In this document: in pieces, positions 17,547-27,216 of the stretch
Layout: each line of letters begins with the position of its first letter
How positions within the stretch are numbered: the stretch's first letter is position 1
DNA from: JAWSUT01 sp033549345
GTDB taxonomy: Bacteria > Bacillota > Dethiobacteria > Dethiobacterales > Dethiobacteraceae
Direction of reading: 5' to 3'
NCBI GenBank assembly: GCA_033549345.1
Contig: JAWSUT010000004.1
Span: forward strand, 61,724 to 125,723
DNA: 64,000 nt
Program-made: the position numbers and the translations under genes
The notes under the pieces: model-generated
Database searches by the model: none
What the model was told of the DNA's origin: nothing
Seen by the model: the letters and a program-made list of their open reading frames with translations, nothing else

Positions 17547-18146
17547 TCAATTATCGGCAAAATATTCAAACCCCGTTAAAAACGCCCTTTTATTTTGCTC
17601 CAGGAAACGGGCCGGCACAATTTCTGCCAATGCGGTCAGGGAACTTTCCAGCGGGAATTCAAGCTGGCGTGCCAGGACACCGGTGAGCACAACATTGGCT
17701 GCTTTTGGCTGGCCGCAGGCCCTTGCTTCTTCCAGAGCGTTTACGGCGTAGAGCTTACCGACATCGCCGCCGGCCAGGGCTTCCATTCTTTCCATAATCC
17801 CTTCCGGATATTTCTGCAGACCGATAATCACCGGCACAGGCTTAATTTCCTGGGTACTCAGCACCATGGTACCGCCGGGCCGCAGAAACGGCAGCCAGCG
17901 CCATGCTTCCAGCTTCTCAGATGCAATGATATAGTCGGCCTGTCCCGCTTCAATCAGCGGTGAGTTAACCTCTTCACCATAGCGAACATGGGTGAGCACA
18001 CTGCCTCCGCGCTGCGCCATACCGTGAATTTCAGAGATCTTCAGGTCGTTACCGTGTGCCTGAATGACATGGGCCAGAATTTTACTGGCCAGAATAATAC
18101 CCTGGCCCCCGACACCGCCCATGAGAATACTTGTTGTTTTAGGCAT
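17547..18146 (-). CDS. iorB: Indolepyruvate:ferredoxin oxidoreductase, beta subunit
   Basis: This 199-residue gamma-type 2-oxoacid oxidoreductase subunit starts with MGGVGGQGIILASKIL, the glycine motif of IorB, and contains HGMAQRGGSV. With IorA it oxidatively decarboxylates arylpyruvates to aryl-acetyl-CoA and reduces ferredoxin. ATG 18146 follows AGGTGG; the coding region overlaps the end of iorA by 8 bases. The order ACT, paaK, iorA, iorB indicates one operon. Confidence 0.95.
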   Translation of the reverse strand: MPKTTSILMGGVGGQGIILASKILAHVIQAHGNDLKISEIHGMAQRGGSVLTHVRYGEEVNSPLIEAGQADYIIASEKLEAWRWLPFLRPGGTMVLSTQEIKPVPVIIGLQKYPEGIMERMEALAGGDVGKLYAVNALEEARACGQPKAANVVLTGVLARQLEFPLESSLTALAEIVPARFLEQNKRAFLTGFEYFADN

Positions 18147-19893
18147 TGTCGCCACCTGCCTTTGTTATGGCATCTTTTTTACAAACCTGAACACAGACCG
18201 CACAACCGACACACAGTGAGCTATCCACCGACACCACGTCGCCTTCGCGGAAGATTGCCGGACAGCCCAGTTTCATGCACAGGCCGCAGGCAATACATTT
18301 GTCTCGGTCGATCAGGTACGTGTCTTTTGGCCCCTTATCAAGCAGTGTACAGGCTCTTCTCACAATCATCACGGATGGTTCATCGGCTGCCGCCTCTTCC
18401 CGGATGGCTGCTTCCAGTGCCTTCAGATCAAACGGGTCAACTTCCCGGACACGACTGACTCCCATGGCTTTGCAGATTGCACTGATATCCAGTGCCACCG
18501 TGGGCTCTCCTTTGAGGGTAGAGCCTGTTCCCGGGTGATGCTGGTGGCCCGTCATGGCGGTAATCCTGTTGTCCAGAATCATCGTCAGTGTGGTACCGCG
18601 GTTATAGACCACATCGGCCAGTCCGGTCAGTCCGGAGTGGAAAAATGTTGAATCTCCGATAACAGCAACCACTTTCCCCTTAAGGTCCGGGTTACCTTTT
18701 TCAAAGCCCAGCCCTGCGGAGACACTGGCCCCCATGCAGACACAGGTATCCATCGCATCAAGCGGCTGCAGGCTTCCCAAAGTATAGCAGCCAATGTCGC
18801 CGCTGACTACCATCTTCAGCTTTTTTAGCATGTAGAAAACGCTGCGGTGCGTGCAGCCGGGACAAAGCACCGGGGGACGCATGGGAATGGGCTGGTCGCA
18901 ATAGCCTTTGATGTCCAGTGGCCGGCTATGGGCTTCACCGAGAATTTTTTGTGCAACCATATTGGGAAATACTTCACCTGTCAGCGGAAACAGTTCCTTT
19001 CCCGTTACAGGGATGCCCATGGCTTTAACCTGTTCTTCCGTAAAGGGGTCCAGTTCCTCCACCACATAGAGTTCATCCACATTGGAGGCAAACTCTTCAA
19101 TCAGTCTGGCAGGCAGCGGGTAACACATACCCAGCTTCAGCACGGAGGCGTCCGGCAGAGCTTCACGCACATACTGGTAACAGATTCCGGCACAGATTAC
19201 ACCGATCTTTTTGTCACGCCATTCAATCCGGTTAAGCGGCGACTGTTCTGCGAATTTGCGCAGTAAATCCATACGCTCTTCCACTACAACGTGACGCTGG
19301 CGTCCATTGGCCGGGATCATGACATACTTTTTCATATTTTTTTGATACGGCCGGATCGCAACGTCTTCCCGCTCACCCTGCGTAACCAGTGTCTGGGCAT
19401 GGGAGATTCGCGTTGATGACTTCAGAAATACCGGGGTATCAAACTCTTCACTGATTTCCAGAGCCGTTTTCACCATATCTTTGGCTTCCTGGCTGTCGGA
19501 CGGTTCAAGCATCGGTATTTTTGCCAGACGGGCATAATGCCGGCTGTCCTGTTCGTTCTGGGAACTGTGCATACCCGGATCGTCTGCAACAATGAAAACA
19601 AGCCCGCCGTTGACACCGGTGTAGGAAAACGTCATCAGCGGATCCGCCGCTACGTTAACACCCACATGCTTCATAGCCACCAGAACTCTGGATCCGGCCA
19701 GGGATGCACCGACTCCCACCTCCAGTGCCACCTTTTCATTACTGGACCACTGCGCGTCTATTTCGGGATAGTGAGCCACATTCTCCAGTATCTCAGTACT
19801 GGGTGTCCCCGGATACGCTGCAGCAAAATGCACTCCGGCCTCAAAGGCGCCGCGGGCAAACGCTTCATTCCCGCTCATTAATGTCCTTTTCAT
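18139..19893 (-). CDS. iorA: Indolepyruvate:ferredoxin oxidoreductase, alpha subunit
   Basis: The 584-residue subunit has an N-terminal pyrimidine-binding domain (GNEAFARGAFEAG), a TPP-binding domain (GDIGCYTLG and later GDSTFFHSG) and two C-terminal [4Fe-4S] clusters, CIACGLCMKLGCP and CVGCAVCVQVCK. This is the full-length IorA layout. It catalyses CoA-dependent oxidation of indolepyruvate, phenylpyruvate or hydroxyphenylpyruvate. GGGAGG precedes the ATG at 19893. Confidence 0.96.
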   Translation of the reverse strand: MKRTLMSGNEAFARGAFEAGVHFAAAYPGTPSTEILENVAHYPEIDAQWSSNEKVALEVGVGASLAGSRVLVAMKHVGVNVAADPLMTFSYTGVNGGLVFIVADDPGMHSSQNEQDSRHYARLAKIPMLEPSDSQEAKDMVKTALEISEEFDTPVFLKSSTRISHAQTLVTQGEREDVAIRPYQKNMKKYVMIPANGRQRHVVVEERMDLLRKFAEQSPLNRIEWRDKKIGVICAGICYQYVREALPDASVLKLGMCYPLPARLIEEFASNVDELYVVEELDPFTEEQVKAMGIPVTGKELFPLTGEVFPNMVAQKILGEAHSRPLDIKGYCDQPIPMRPPVLCPGCTHRSVFYMLKKLKMVVSGDIGCYTLGSLQPLDAMDTCVCMGASVSAGLGFEKGNPDLKGKVVAVIGDSTFFHSGLTGLADVVYNRGTTLTMILDNRITAMTGHQHHPGTGSTLKGEPTVALDISAICKAMGVSRVREVDPFDLKALEAAIREEAAADEPSVMIVRRACTLLDKGPKDTYLIDRDKCIACGLCMKLGCPAIFREGDVVSVDSSLCVGCAVCVQVCKKDAITKAGGDNA

Positions 19894-19905
19894 CTGTGTT
19901 CCTCC

Positions 19906-21210
19906 CTAGTCAATTTTCCTCTTATCTATTACACGCTTGGCTTTACCCATGGTCCGCTCCAGCGATTTTGGTTCAACCAGCTTAACGCGGGCACTTACAG
20001 TCAGTACATTGGCCAGCTTACGGCTGATCTTCTTCTCCACCTGCTCCAGGTCCCTGAACGAGCCGGTAAATTTCTCCCGGTTCAGTTCCACGTGTACTTC
20101 CAAATCATCAAGGTAGGCTTTTTTCTTGTCCACCACAATCAGATAATGGGGAGCCACCTCTTCCACTTCCATAAGAACACTTTCAATCTGGGAGGGGAAG
20201 ACATTGACACCGCGGATAATCAGCATATCATCTGTGCGCCCTGTCACTTTGCGCATACGGGGTGTGGTGCGACCGCACGCGCAGCGTTCCCGGTTGATGA
20301 CCGACACATCTTTGGTGCGGTAGCGGATGACAGGAAAGGCCTCTTTTGTCAGCGTGGTAAAGACCAGTTCGCCCTCCTGACCATCCGGAAGCACGTCGCC
20401 GGTTTCCGGATCAATGACTTCCACAAGAAAATGGTCTTCGTTAATGTGGAGGCCGCATCTGGCCTCACATTCTCCCGCCACACCCGGTCCGATAATCTCG
20501 CTGAGGCCATAATTATCCGTGGCACTGAGGCCCAGGCGTTCTTCAATCTGGGCACGCATATTTTCTGTCCACGGCTCAGCACCGAACATCCCCACGCGAA
20601 GCGGCAGGGAACGGGGATCAATTCCCATATCAGTGGATACTTCCGCCAGATAAAGCGCATAAGAAGGCGTGCAAACAAGAACATTAACGCCAAAGTCCTG
20701 AATCAGCATGACCTGCTTTTCCGTGTTGCCCACAGAGGCAGGCACAACGGTGGCCCCTGCCCTTTCCAGCCCGTAATGCAGCCCGAATCCGCCTGTAAAC
20801 AAACTGTAGGAAAAACAGATTTGTGCCACATCCTCCCGGGTTACACCGGCCATTGTGGCCAGACGGGCAATCAGGTCGGACCACATAGTGATATCGTTTT
20901 GTGTGTAGCCCACAACAATTGGTTTTCCTGTAGTTCCCGACGATGCATGCAGCCGCACAATTTCTTTCATGGGCCGCGCAAACAGCCCAAACGGGTAATT
21001 GTCACGCAGTGCATCCTTGGTGGTAAACGGAAACTTTTTTACATCTTCCAGTGTTTGCAGTTGACTGGGGTGGGCACCGTGGCTGTCAAACAGCTCACGA
21101 TAGAAAGGTACATTCTCATACACAGAACTTACTGTCTTTTGCAGCAGCGGTAGCTGAACGCGCCGCAGCTCTTCAACACCGATTGTTTCTTTAACCGGAT
21201 CCCAAAACAT
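19906..21210 (-). CDS. paaK: Phenylacetate-CoA ligase
   Basis: The 434-residue adenylate-forming ligase has the P-loop HASSGTTGKPIVVGYT and the C-terminal YRTKDVS and GRTDDMLIIRG motifs of the PaaK family. It interconverts aryl acetates and aryl-acetyl-CoA with ATP or AMP. Next to iorAB it may run in reverse to conserve energy from the arylacetyl-CoA, as proposed for archaeal arylpyruvate fermentation; this is inference. It ends 12 bases before iorA. Confidence 0.94.
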   Translation of the reverse strand: MFWDPVKETIGVEELRRVQLPLLQKTVSSVYENVPFYRELFDSHGAHPSQLQTLEDVKKFPFTTKDALRDNYPFGLFARPMKEIVRLHASSGTTGKPIVVGYTQNDITMWSDLIARLATMAGVTREDVAQICFSYSLFTGGFGLHYGLERAGATVVPASVGNTEKQVMLIQDFGVNVLVCTPSYALYLAEVSTDMGIDPRSLPLRVGMFGAEPWTENMRAQIEERLGLSATDNYGLSEIIGPGVAGECEARCGLHINEDHFLVEVIDPETGDVLPDGQEGELVFTTLTKEAFPVIRYRTKDVSVINRERCACGRTTPRMRKVTGRTDDMLIIRGVNVFPSQIESVLMEVEEVAPHYLIVVDKKKAYLDDLEVHVELNREKFTGSFRDLEQVEKKISRKLANVLTVSARVKLVEPKSLERTMGKAKRVIDKRKID

Positions 21211-21229
21211 AGCCTCAACCCCCTTTTGA

Positions 21230-21260
21230 CAAAAAATAGCACCGCAAAAAGATGCGGTGC
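21230..21260 (-). terminator. Hairpin between the ACT gene and paaK
   Basis: GCACCGCA (21239-21246) pairs with TGCGGTGC (21253-21260), followed on the minus strand by TATTTTTT. It may partly terminate within the operon. Confidence 0.65.
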
Positions 21261-21312
21261 CGTCTTTCCTACATAAACTACCGCACTACTCACCTGTCAA
21301 CTGCTACCTGCG

Positions 21313-21744
21313 CTAAAGCGCATATACCTCGCTACCGTCCAGAACGCGGATCTCTCTGTCCCGCAGGGCCTTCATGGCCGTATCACAGTCTTCCACCCGG
21401 AAGATGACCAGAGCATCCTGGGATGTCTGTCCGATGAAAGCATACAGATATTCAATATTAACACCGGCATGACCCAGAATTTCCAAAACATCAGCCAGCC
21501 CGCCGGGACGGTCCGGCACATCCACCGCAATCACTTCCGTCTCGCTGACCATAAAACCCTCTTCCCGCAGAGCCCGGTTCGCTTCTGCCGGCTTGTTGAC
21601 AATCAGCCGCAAAATCCCGAAATCTGTGGTATCGGCGATGGAAAGAGCACGGATGTTGATGTCATTTTTGCCAAGAGTTCTGGTAACCTCGGCCAGACGC
21701 CCGGATTTGTTTTCCAAAAAAACCGAAATCTGTTTTACCTTCAC
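21313..21744 (-). CDS. Tandem ACT-domain protein
   Basis: At 143 residues the protein is two ACT domains: KQISVFLENKSGRLAEVT at the start and VDVPDRPGGLADVLEILG from about residue 74. No catalytic domain is present. ACT pairs bind amino acids, and this family travels with ior and paaK genes, so it may sense an aromatic amino acid. Start is GTG 21744 with AGGAGGG upstream. Confidence 0.88.
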   Translation of the reverse strand: MKVKQISVFLENKSGRLAEVTRTLGKNDINIRALSIADTTDFGILRLIVNKPAEANRALREEGFMVSETEVIAVDVPDRPGGLADVLEILGHAGVNIEYLYAFIGQTSQDALVIFRVEDCDTAMKALRDREIRVLDGSEVYAL

Positions 21745-21817
21745 GGCAATCCCTCCTGTCAGGCACTGTCTGTCTTTTATTCGACAAAATCAAGGGCAAT
21801 CCTGCCTGCGGTTATTT

Positions 21818-22600
21818 TTATTTCACTTTTCGGTAAATCGCCGGCTGAATCTTCTGCAATCCGAACCGGGCAGGATTCGGTATCATTTCCGAACAGCCGA
21901 TAATAAACCAGCCATCGGTTTTCAGGCCCTGCACAAAACGCTGAATCAATGCATCCTGCGTCTCAACAGTAAAATAAATAAAGACATTTCTGCAAAGAAT
22001 CACATCACAGGCGGTTTCAAACCGGTCAGTGAGCAGATTATGCCGCCGAAAGCGAACCAGGCTCTTAACCTGTTCATCCAAAAACAGATACCCGTCACGC
22101 TCCGTAAAATAGCGCTTACGGAATTTCTCAGGCATATTACTGAGAATATTATCTGCATATTTCCCTTCTTTGGCTTTGGCGAGAATGTTACTGTCAAAGT
22201 CTGTGGCCTGGATCTGCCAGTTTCCCGCCGGTGCAAGTTCCATCATCAGTATGGCCATAGAGTAGGGTTCGGCACCGATGGAACAGCCGGCGCTCCAGAT
22301 CTTAACGGGTTCCCGCTGCTGCAGCCGCTCCGGCAGAACAACTGTTTCCAGCGCTCGATAAATGGCAGGGTCACGAAAAAACTGAGATGTGTTGATGGTC
22401 AGGTAATCTGTAAAATGGTTCAGTATGGCATGGTCACGGTCAAGCATGGCCAAAAAAGAAATATAGTCCACAGCTTCGTAGCGCTGCATTAACTGATGAA
22501 TACGCCGCCGCATTTGCTGCTCCTTATAACTGCTCAGGTCAAGGCCGACCTTCTCTTTAATTTTTCGTTTAAAGTTCTCATAATCCATGGCCATGGCCAT
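21818..22600 (-). CDS. cheR: Chemotaxis protein methyltransferase CheR
   Basis: The 260-residue protein has the N-terminal helical CheR domain and the SAM-binding domain with WSAGCSIGAEPYSMA, then CRNVFIYF. It methylates glutamates of chemoreceptors. It is the last gene of the che operon and starts 1 base past cheB. The start repeats Met (MAMAMD), so the exact codon is uncertain by up to 12 bases. Confidence 0.95.
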   Translation of the reverse strand: MAMAMDYENFKRKIKEKVGLDLSSYKEQQMRRRIHQLMQRYEAVDYISFLAMLDRDHAILNHFTDYLTINTSQFFRDPAIYRALETVVLPERLQQREPVKIWSAGCSIGAEPYSMAILMMELAPAGNWQIQATDFDSNILAKAKEGKYADNILSNMPEKFRKRYFTERDGYLFLDEQVKSLVRFRRHNLLTDRFETACDVILCRNVFIYFTVETQDALIQRFVQGLKTDGWFIIGCSEMIPNPARFGLQKIQPAIYRKVK

Positions 22601-22601
22601 C

Positions 22602-23651
22602 TTAGTTACCCCCGCATAAATCGGTTATCCTGGCGGCAATCCTGTCAAGCGGCAGGACCCAGTCTGCCGCCCCGACGTCAATAACTGCTTTTGGCATGCT
22701 GAAAATGGTGGCGGTGGCTTCATCCTGCACGATGGTACGCCCTCCCGCCTGTTTGATTCCGGTCATGCCTGCGGCGCCGTCTTTACCCATTCCTGTCAGA
22801 ATCACACCGATAATATTTTTGCCGTAAACGGCGGCGGCCGCGAGCATCATTACATTAGCTGAGGGACGGACATGCTCTACCGGAGGGTCCTGCGTCAGGC
22901 GGATACGGTGGCTTGCATCCACTTCCATGTGGTAGTTCCCCGGTGCAAAGTATGCCACACCGCAAAGAACCGGCTCGCCGTGTTCCGCTTCCTTTATACG
23001 GAGCGCGGCCTCTTTATCGAGGCGTTCTGCCAACGCCCGGGTGAAGTTCGGCGGCATATGCTGCGTCACAAGTACAGCCGCCGGCAGGTCCTGGGGCAGA
23101 TTTAGCAGCAGAGCCTCCAGGGCCCTGGGGCCTCCGGTTGACGCCCCAACGACTACAACCTGTTTTGCTGTGCCGTAGGCTGCTTTTGCAGGAACTGCCC
23201 TGACCGGCTGCCTGGGAATGGGATCTGGTTTAACTTTAACACGCACTGCAGCCGCAGCTTTCAGCAGTAAGTCTTTATGCAGGGTTTGCTTTGGGTCATC
23301 GTGCATGGCGTCCGGTTTGGTGATAAAATCCACGGCCCCCAGGGATAGTGCTTCCACTGTCACACGGCTCCCCTGCTGTGTCTGGCTTGAGACCATAATC
23401 ACCGGGATGGCAAACCGCCGCACTATTTCTTTTAGTGTCGTAAGTCCGTCCATGCGGGGCATTTCCACATCAAGCGTGACCAGATCCGGCTGAAACTTCA
23501 TGATTTTTTCCAAAGCATCAACTCCGTCACGCGCAACGGCCACGACAGTAAACCGCGGGTCCAATTTTAGGATATCTTTTATCATTTGCCGCATCAGTGC
23601 AGAATCATCAACCACCAGAACGTTACTGGGCCTTACCATACCCTTCGTCAT
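22602..23651 (-). CDS. cheB: Chemotaxis methylesterase CheB
   Basis: The 349-residue protein has an N-terminal receiver with phospho-acceptor Asp61 (TLDVEMPRMDG) and a C-terminal methylesterase with GASTGGP, TQHMPP and MGKDGA as the Ser-His-Asp site. It removes methyl groups from receptors when phosphorylated by CheA. ATG overlaps the cheD stop as TAATG. Confidence 0.96.
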   Translation of the reverse strand: MTKGMVRPSNVLVVDDSALMRQMIKDILKLDPRFTVVAVARDGVDALEKIMKFQPDLVTLDVEMPRMDGLTTLKEIVRRFAIPVIMVSSQTQQGSRVTVEALSLGAVDFITKPDAMHDDPKQTLHKDLLLKAAAAVRVKVKPDPIPRQPVRAVPAKAAYGTAKQVVVVGASTGGPRALEALLLNLPQDLPAAVLVTQHMPPNFTRALAERLDKEAALRIKEAEHGEPVLCGVAYFAPGNYHMEVDASHRIRLTQDPPVEHVRPSANVMMLAAAAVYGKNIIGVILTGMGKDGAAGMTGIKQAGGRTIVQDEATATIFSMPKAVIDVGAADWVLPLDRIAARITDLCGGN

Positions 23652-24130
23652 TATATTTCTCTCTCCCCTGCGCCGACAGTTGAGACTGTAACTTTGCCGT
23701 CGGCAACAAACAGCCGCATTGTTCTGCCGACACTGCCTCCCACATCTTCACCGATGATGGGAACCCGTAGGCCGGCCAGTGTATCACGGACAGACTGAAT
23801 ATTTTTCTCACCAACCGAAAGCAAGCTCTTTTCAAATGAAAAAAGCTTGCTTCCACCGGCGATCTTTGCTCTGAGGCGACTCGTTTTTGCACCCTGTGCC
23901 ACCATCTCGCCGATCAGTACGGGAATCGCTGTATCTGCAAACTTTGCCGGATTTGCATGGGTACGAAACATGGTACTGTCCGAGAGCAGAATATGTGCCA
24001 GGCCGGCGGTTCTGGCAACCGGATCGTACAGTGCGATACCGATACAGGATCCTAATCCCACCGTGATCAGGATGCCTTCATCTTTTTTTGTAGCCAAATC
24101 GGCGATTTTGACCCGAATGGTATCACTCAT
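23651..24130 (-). CDS. cheD: Chemoreceptor glutamine deamidase CheD
   Basis: The 159-residue protein carries the catalytic Cys in GLGSCIGI and the catalytic His in GLAHILLS, plus the THANPAKFAD stretch typical of CheD. It deamidates receptor glutamines and binds CheC. GGAGCG precedes ATG 24130, which lies inside the end of cheC (4-base overlap). Confidence 0.95.
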   Translation of the reverse strand: MSDTIRVKIADLATKKDEGILITVGLGSCIGIALYDPVARTAGLAHILLSDSTMFRTHANPAKFADTAIPVLIGEMVAQGAKTSRLRAKIAGGSKLFSFEKSLLSVGEKNIQSVRDTLAGLRVPIIGEDVGGSVGRTMRLFVADGKVTVSTVGAGEREI

Positions 24131-24744
24131 TGGCACGCTCCGTTAACAAGCAGATTGACCACAGTATCCAAAGAATCAAGGTCGGGTATAATCAAAAAGC
24201 TCCCTTCAATTTTACCGGTCTCCGTGGCAAACGCTGTCTTCAGCACAAGGATTGTATCTTCAGCAATATTGGTTTCCGCCAGAACTGAACCTAAAACTGC
24301 TCCGGCCATATCGATGGCCAACAAGGGCGGTTCAGGCAAAAATGTAAGGTTTGTCATGTAGGACAATGCATTCAGATAGGCTGCTGTAACGATGTTACCC
24401 ACTTCCAGCAATACCGAGCGGCCCATCTCTTCTGTGGCAGGATAGTCTTTACCCGTAAGATTGTTGACTAGCAGCTGGGCACTCTCAAAGCTTATCAGAA
24501 ATACGGTGTAAAATGTTACCTCGCCGGGGGCTTTGATAAAAACGCCCATAACCGGGTTTTCCGCACCACCCATCAGTTCGGGGATATCTCCAAGAGGGCA
24601 GAGGGCAACTTCGGGAACATACATGTCCACACGTTCGTAATTTAGCATCTGCGACAAGGCCGTGGTGGCATTGCCCGCACCAATATTGCCCACTTCTTTT
24701 AAGACATCGAGTTTAAAATTGTGAGATAACGGGTAATCAGACAT
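24127..24744 (-). CDS. cheC: CheY-P phosphatase CheC
   Basis: The 205-residue protein has both CheC active sites, EVGNIGAGNAT and LEVGNIV (E-x-x-N each), and lacks a FliN domain. It dephosphorylates CheY-P and is stimulated by CheD, encoded next. ATG 24744 has AGAAGAGG upstream; a GTG 9 bases earlier is possible. Confidence 0.94.
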   Translation of the reverse strand: MSDYPLSHNFKLDVLKEVGNIGAGNATTALSQMLNYERVDMYVPEVALCPLGDIPELMGGAENPVMGVFIKAPGEVTFYTVFLISFESAQLLVNNLTGKDYPATEEMGRSVLLEVGNIVTAAYLNALSYMTNLTFLPEPPLLAIDMAGAVLGSVLAETNIAEDTILVLKTAFATETGKIEGSFLIIPDLDSLDTVVNLLVNGACQ

Positions 24745-24765
24745 GCTGTTCACCTCTTCTTTTGT

Positions 24766-25128
24766 CTAACCTACGACCTTTTGCACAGCATTAATAATTC
24801 TTTCCGCCTGAAAGGGCTTCACAATAAAATCGCGTGCCCCGGCGTTTAGAGCCTCAATAACCAACGCTTTTTGCCCCATGGCACTGCACACAATAATCTT
24901 AGCCTCAGGATCGACTTCCATAATTTTTTTAATCGCTGTAATTCCGTCCATCCGCGGCATTGTAATATCCATCGTCACCAGGTCAGGCCGCAATTCGGTA
25001 AACCTTTCAACTGCCACCTGTCCGTCCTCGGCCTCACCCACAACCTGGTATCCGTTCTTCTCCAGGATATTTTTGAGAGTCATCCGCATAAAAGCCGTAT
25101 CGTCAGTAATCAAAACTTGTTTACCCAC
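24766..25128 (-). CDS. cheY: Chemotaxis response regulator CheY
   Basis: A stand-alone receiver of 120 residues. Acidic pair DD at 9-10, phospho-acceptor Asp54 (TMDITMPRMDG), Thr/Ser switch in VCSAMG and the Lys in FIVKPF are all present. It starts at GTG 25128 behind AAGGAGG. In clostridia CheY-P binds FliM/FliY-type proteins at the switch. Confidence 0.96.
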   Translation of the reverse strand: MGKQVLITDDTAFMRMTLKNILEKNGYQVVGEAEDGQVAVERFTELRPDLVTMDITMPRMDGITAIKKIMEVDPEAKIIVCSAMGQKALVIEALNAGARDFIVKPFQAERIINAVQKVVG

Positions 25129-25200
25129 CGCATTTCCTCCTTATGTCACATTAAAATATATTTTCGGAAATTTCCCAAACTATCCCCCGGCAGTGCAGCT

Positions 25201-27198
25201 TTACTTTCTTTTATGAAACAGACCGGTAACATCCAGAATTAAAGCCACCTTACCGTTACCAAGAACCGTTGCGCCCGCCACACCGCGGATTCCTTCCACA
25301 ACCCGGGACAGTGATTTAATCACAATTTCCTGTTGGCCTAACAGGACATCGACTACAAGGCCTGTTTTACGCTCTGCCACTTCCACAACCACCACCGAGA
25401 GAATCTCCTCACTGTTTTGTGAAGCGGTCCCCAGGGTTTCATCCAGATGGATTAACGGCAGAACCTCATTGCGGAGATTAATTACTTTTTCCCCCTGGAT
25501 GGTTTTAATATCCTCGGGGCTGACATAAAGGTTCTCCCGGATTGATTCAATGGGAATCGCATAAATTTCACCGGCCACCTCCACCAAAAGAGCCTTAATA
25601 ATTGCCAGTGTCAGCGGCAGGCGGACCAAAAACTGTGTCCCTTCACCGGTGACTGTTTTCACGTCGACGCTGCCACTCATACTTTCAATGACTGTTTTAA
25701 CCGCGTCCATACCAACACCGCGGCCCGATATGTCCGTTACCTGTTCTGCGGTGGAAAATCCGTTACGGAAAATCAGGCGAACGGCATCTTCGTCTGAAAG
25801 CCTCTGTTCTTCCGCGGCACTGATCAGCCCTTTTTTGACGGCCTTTTTTCTCAGACTGTCCGCGTCAATGCCGTGCCCGTCATCGCTGACACGTATCGTG
25901 ACATAAGACCCCTCATGCCTTGCGTCAAGACGGATTGTACCTTCCTCCGGCTTACCCAGCGCGACACGCTCGCCGGGAGATTCAATGCCGTGGTCCACTG
26001 AATTACGCAGCAGATGCACAAGCGGATCCCCAATCTGATTGACAATAGACCTGTCCAGTTCTGTCTCTTCTCCGTAAACTTCCAGGTTGACCTTCTTGCC
26101 TTTTTCCTGGCTCAGATCACGGACCATGCGGGGGAAACGGTCAAAAACCTGCTTGATCGGCACCATGCGCAGCTTCATCACCGCACTCTGGAGATTAGTG
26201 GTGATTCTGTCCAACTGTTCCACTGCGCTGGCCAGTTCAGCTGCCACATCAACTTTGCCCAGTTCCACCACCCGTGTACGGTTAACGACCAGTTCACCGA
26301 CCAGGTTAATCAACTGATCAAGCTTGTCTGTTTCAACACGTATGGTTTTTTCTGCTGTCCGGCGGATATTTTTTTTGTTTTCACCATTTTTAGGCTCTTC
26401 GCTTCCCGAATCGGGCCCGATTTCGGTCATCGGCCCCACTGAAGTTTCTTCCTGCCGGGAAACGGTATAGTCAGCCAGATCCCGCAGAATCACTTCCGCG
26501 ACCTCGGCAATCTGGGATAAGTCACGTTGAATCACTTCATCCTCTGTTTTGGTCAGAAAGACCAAATGAAAGGTGTCATCAAACTGTTCTTCTTCCAACT
26601 CATGTGCAGCAGGAACTGACTTTACCAGATGGCCGAATTTCTCCAACACCTTAAAGACCATATAAGCGCGTACCGATTTTAAGAGGCAGGCGGCATCCAA
26701 CACCACTTCAATATGACGAACACGCTCACCGCCGGCAGCAGCCGTCCGCAGCATTTCCTTTTCAAACTCGTCAAGGGCAATCCTGCAGGGTTCGGCGGCG
26801 TCTGCGGTCTCTTCCGGGTCGGCGTTACATGCAGTGCGCAGTTTTTCAACCAGCCGGACCACATCGTTAGCCCCGGCAGCCGGGTCTTCAATACTGTCCA
26901 AAAGCGTCTCCAGCAAATCCAATGACTCGAAGAGAATATTTGCCACACTGCTGTTCATTTGCAGTGTGCCCTGCCGAAGCAAGTCCAGGACATTTTCCAT
27001 TTGGTGTGTCAGATTGGCCAGCTGCTGGTAACCCATCGTAGCAGACATACCTTTGAGGCTGTGGGCGGCGCGAAACATTTCCTGCAGGATTTCCCTGTCC
27101 GACGGATTGTGTTCCAGTTCCAAAAGAGCTGTGTTGAGTCCCTGCAGATATTCCTGCGCCTCTGCGAGAAAAAGATCTCTGTATTCAGACGTGTCCAT
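25201..27198 (-). CDS. cheA: Chemotaxis histidine kinase CheA
   Basis: The 665-residue protein has the Hpt domain with His46 (AAHSLKGM), a second adaptor-binding region, dimerisation domain, ATPase (HLLRNSVDHGIE, DDGHGID, GRGVGMD) and a C-terminal CheW-like domain. It passes phosphate to CheY and CheB. The linker near residues 245-285 is low complexity. GGTGAGGTG precedes ATG 27198. Confidence 0.97.
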   Translation of the reverse strand: MDTSEYRDLFLAEAQEYLQGLNTALLELEHNPSDREILQEMFRAAHSLKGMSATMGYQQLANLTHQMENVLDLLRQGTLQMNSSVANILFESLDLLETLLDSIEDPAAGANDVVRLVEKLRTACNADPEETADAAEPCRIALDEFEKEMLRTAAAGGERVRHIEVVLDAACLLKSVRAYMVFKVLEKFGHLVKSVPAAHELEEEQFDDTFHLVFLTKTEDEVIQRDLSQIAEVAEVILRDLADYTVSRQEETSVGPMTEIGPDSGSEEPKNGENKKNIRRTAEKTIRVETDKLDQLINLVGELVVNRTRVVELGKVDVAAELASAVEQLDRITTNLQSAVMKLRMVPIKQVFDRFPRMVRDLSQEKGKKVNLEVYGEETELDRSIVNQIGDPLVHLLRNSVDHGIESPGERVALGKPEEGTIRLDARHEGSYVTIRVSDDGHGIDADSLRKKAVKKGLISAAEEQRLSDEDAVRLIFRNGFSTAEQVTDISGRGVGMDAVKTVIESMSGSVDVKTVTGEGTQFLVRLPLTLAIIKALLVEVAGEIYAIPIESIRENLYVSPEDIKTIQGEKVINLRNEVLPLIHLDETLGTASQNSEEILSVVVVEVAERKTGLVVDVLLGQQEIVIKSLSRVVEGIRGVAGATVLGNGKVALILDVTGLFHKRK

Positions 27199-27216
27199 GG
27201 TTTCACCTCACCCGAA

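Noticed and set aside
20092..21153. 353-codon open frame on the plus strand
   Set aside because: It lies wholly antisense to paaK, is rich in His, Cys and Arg as typical for shadow frames, and has no ribosome site.
21593..22492. 299-codon plus-strand frame
   Set aside because: Antisense to cheR and the ACT gene, high in Arg, Lys and Phe, no family features.
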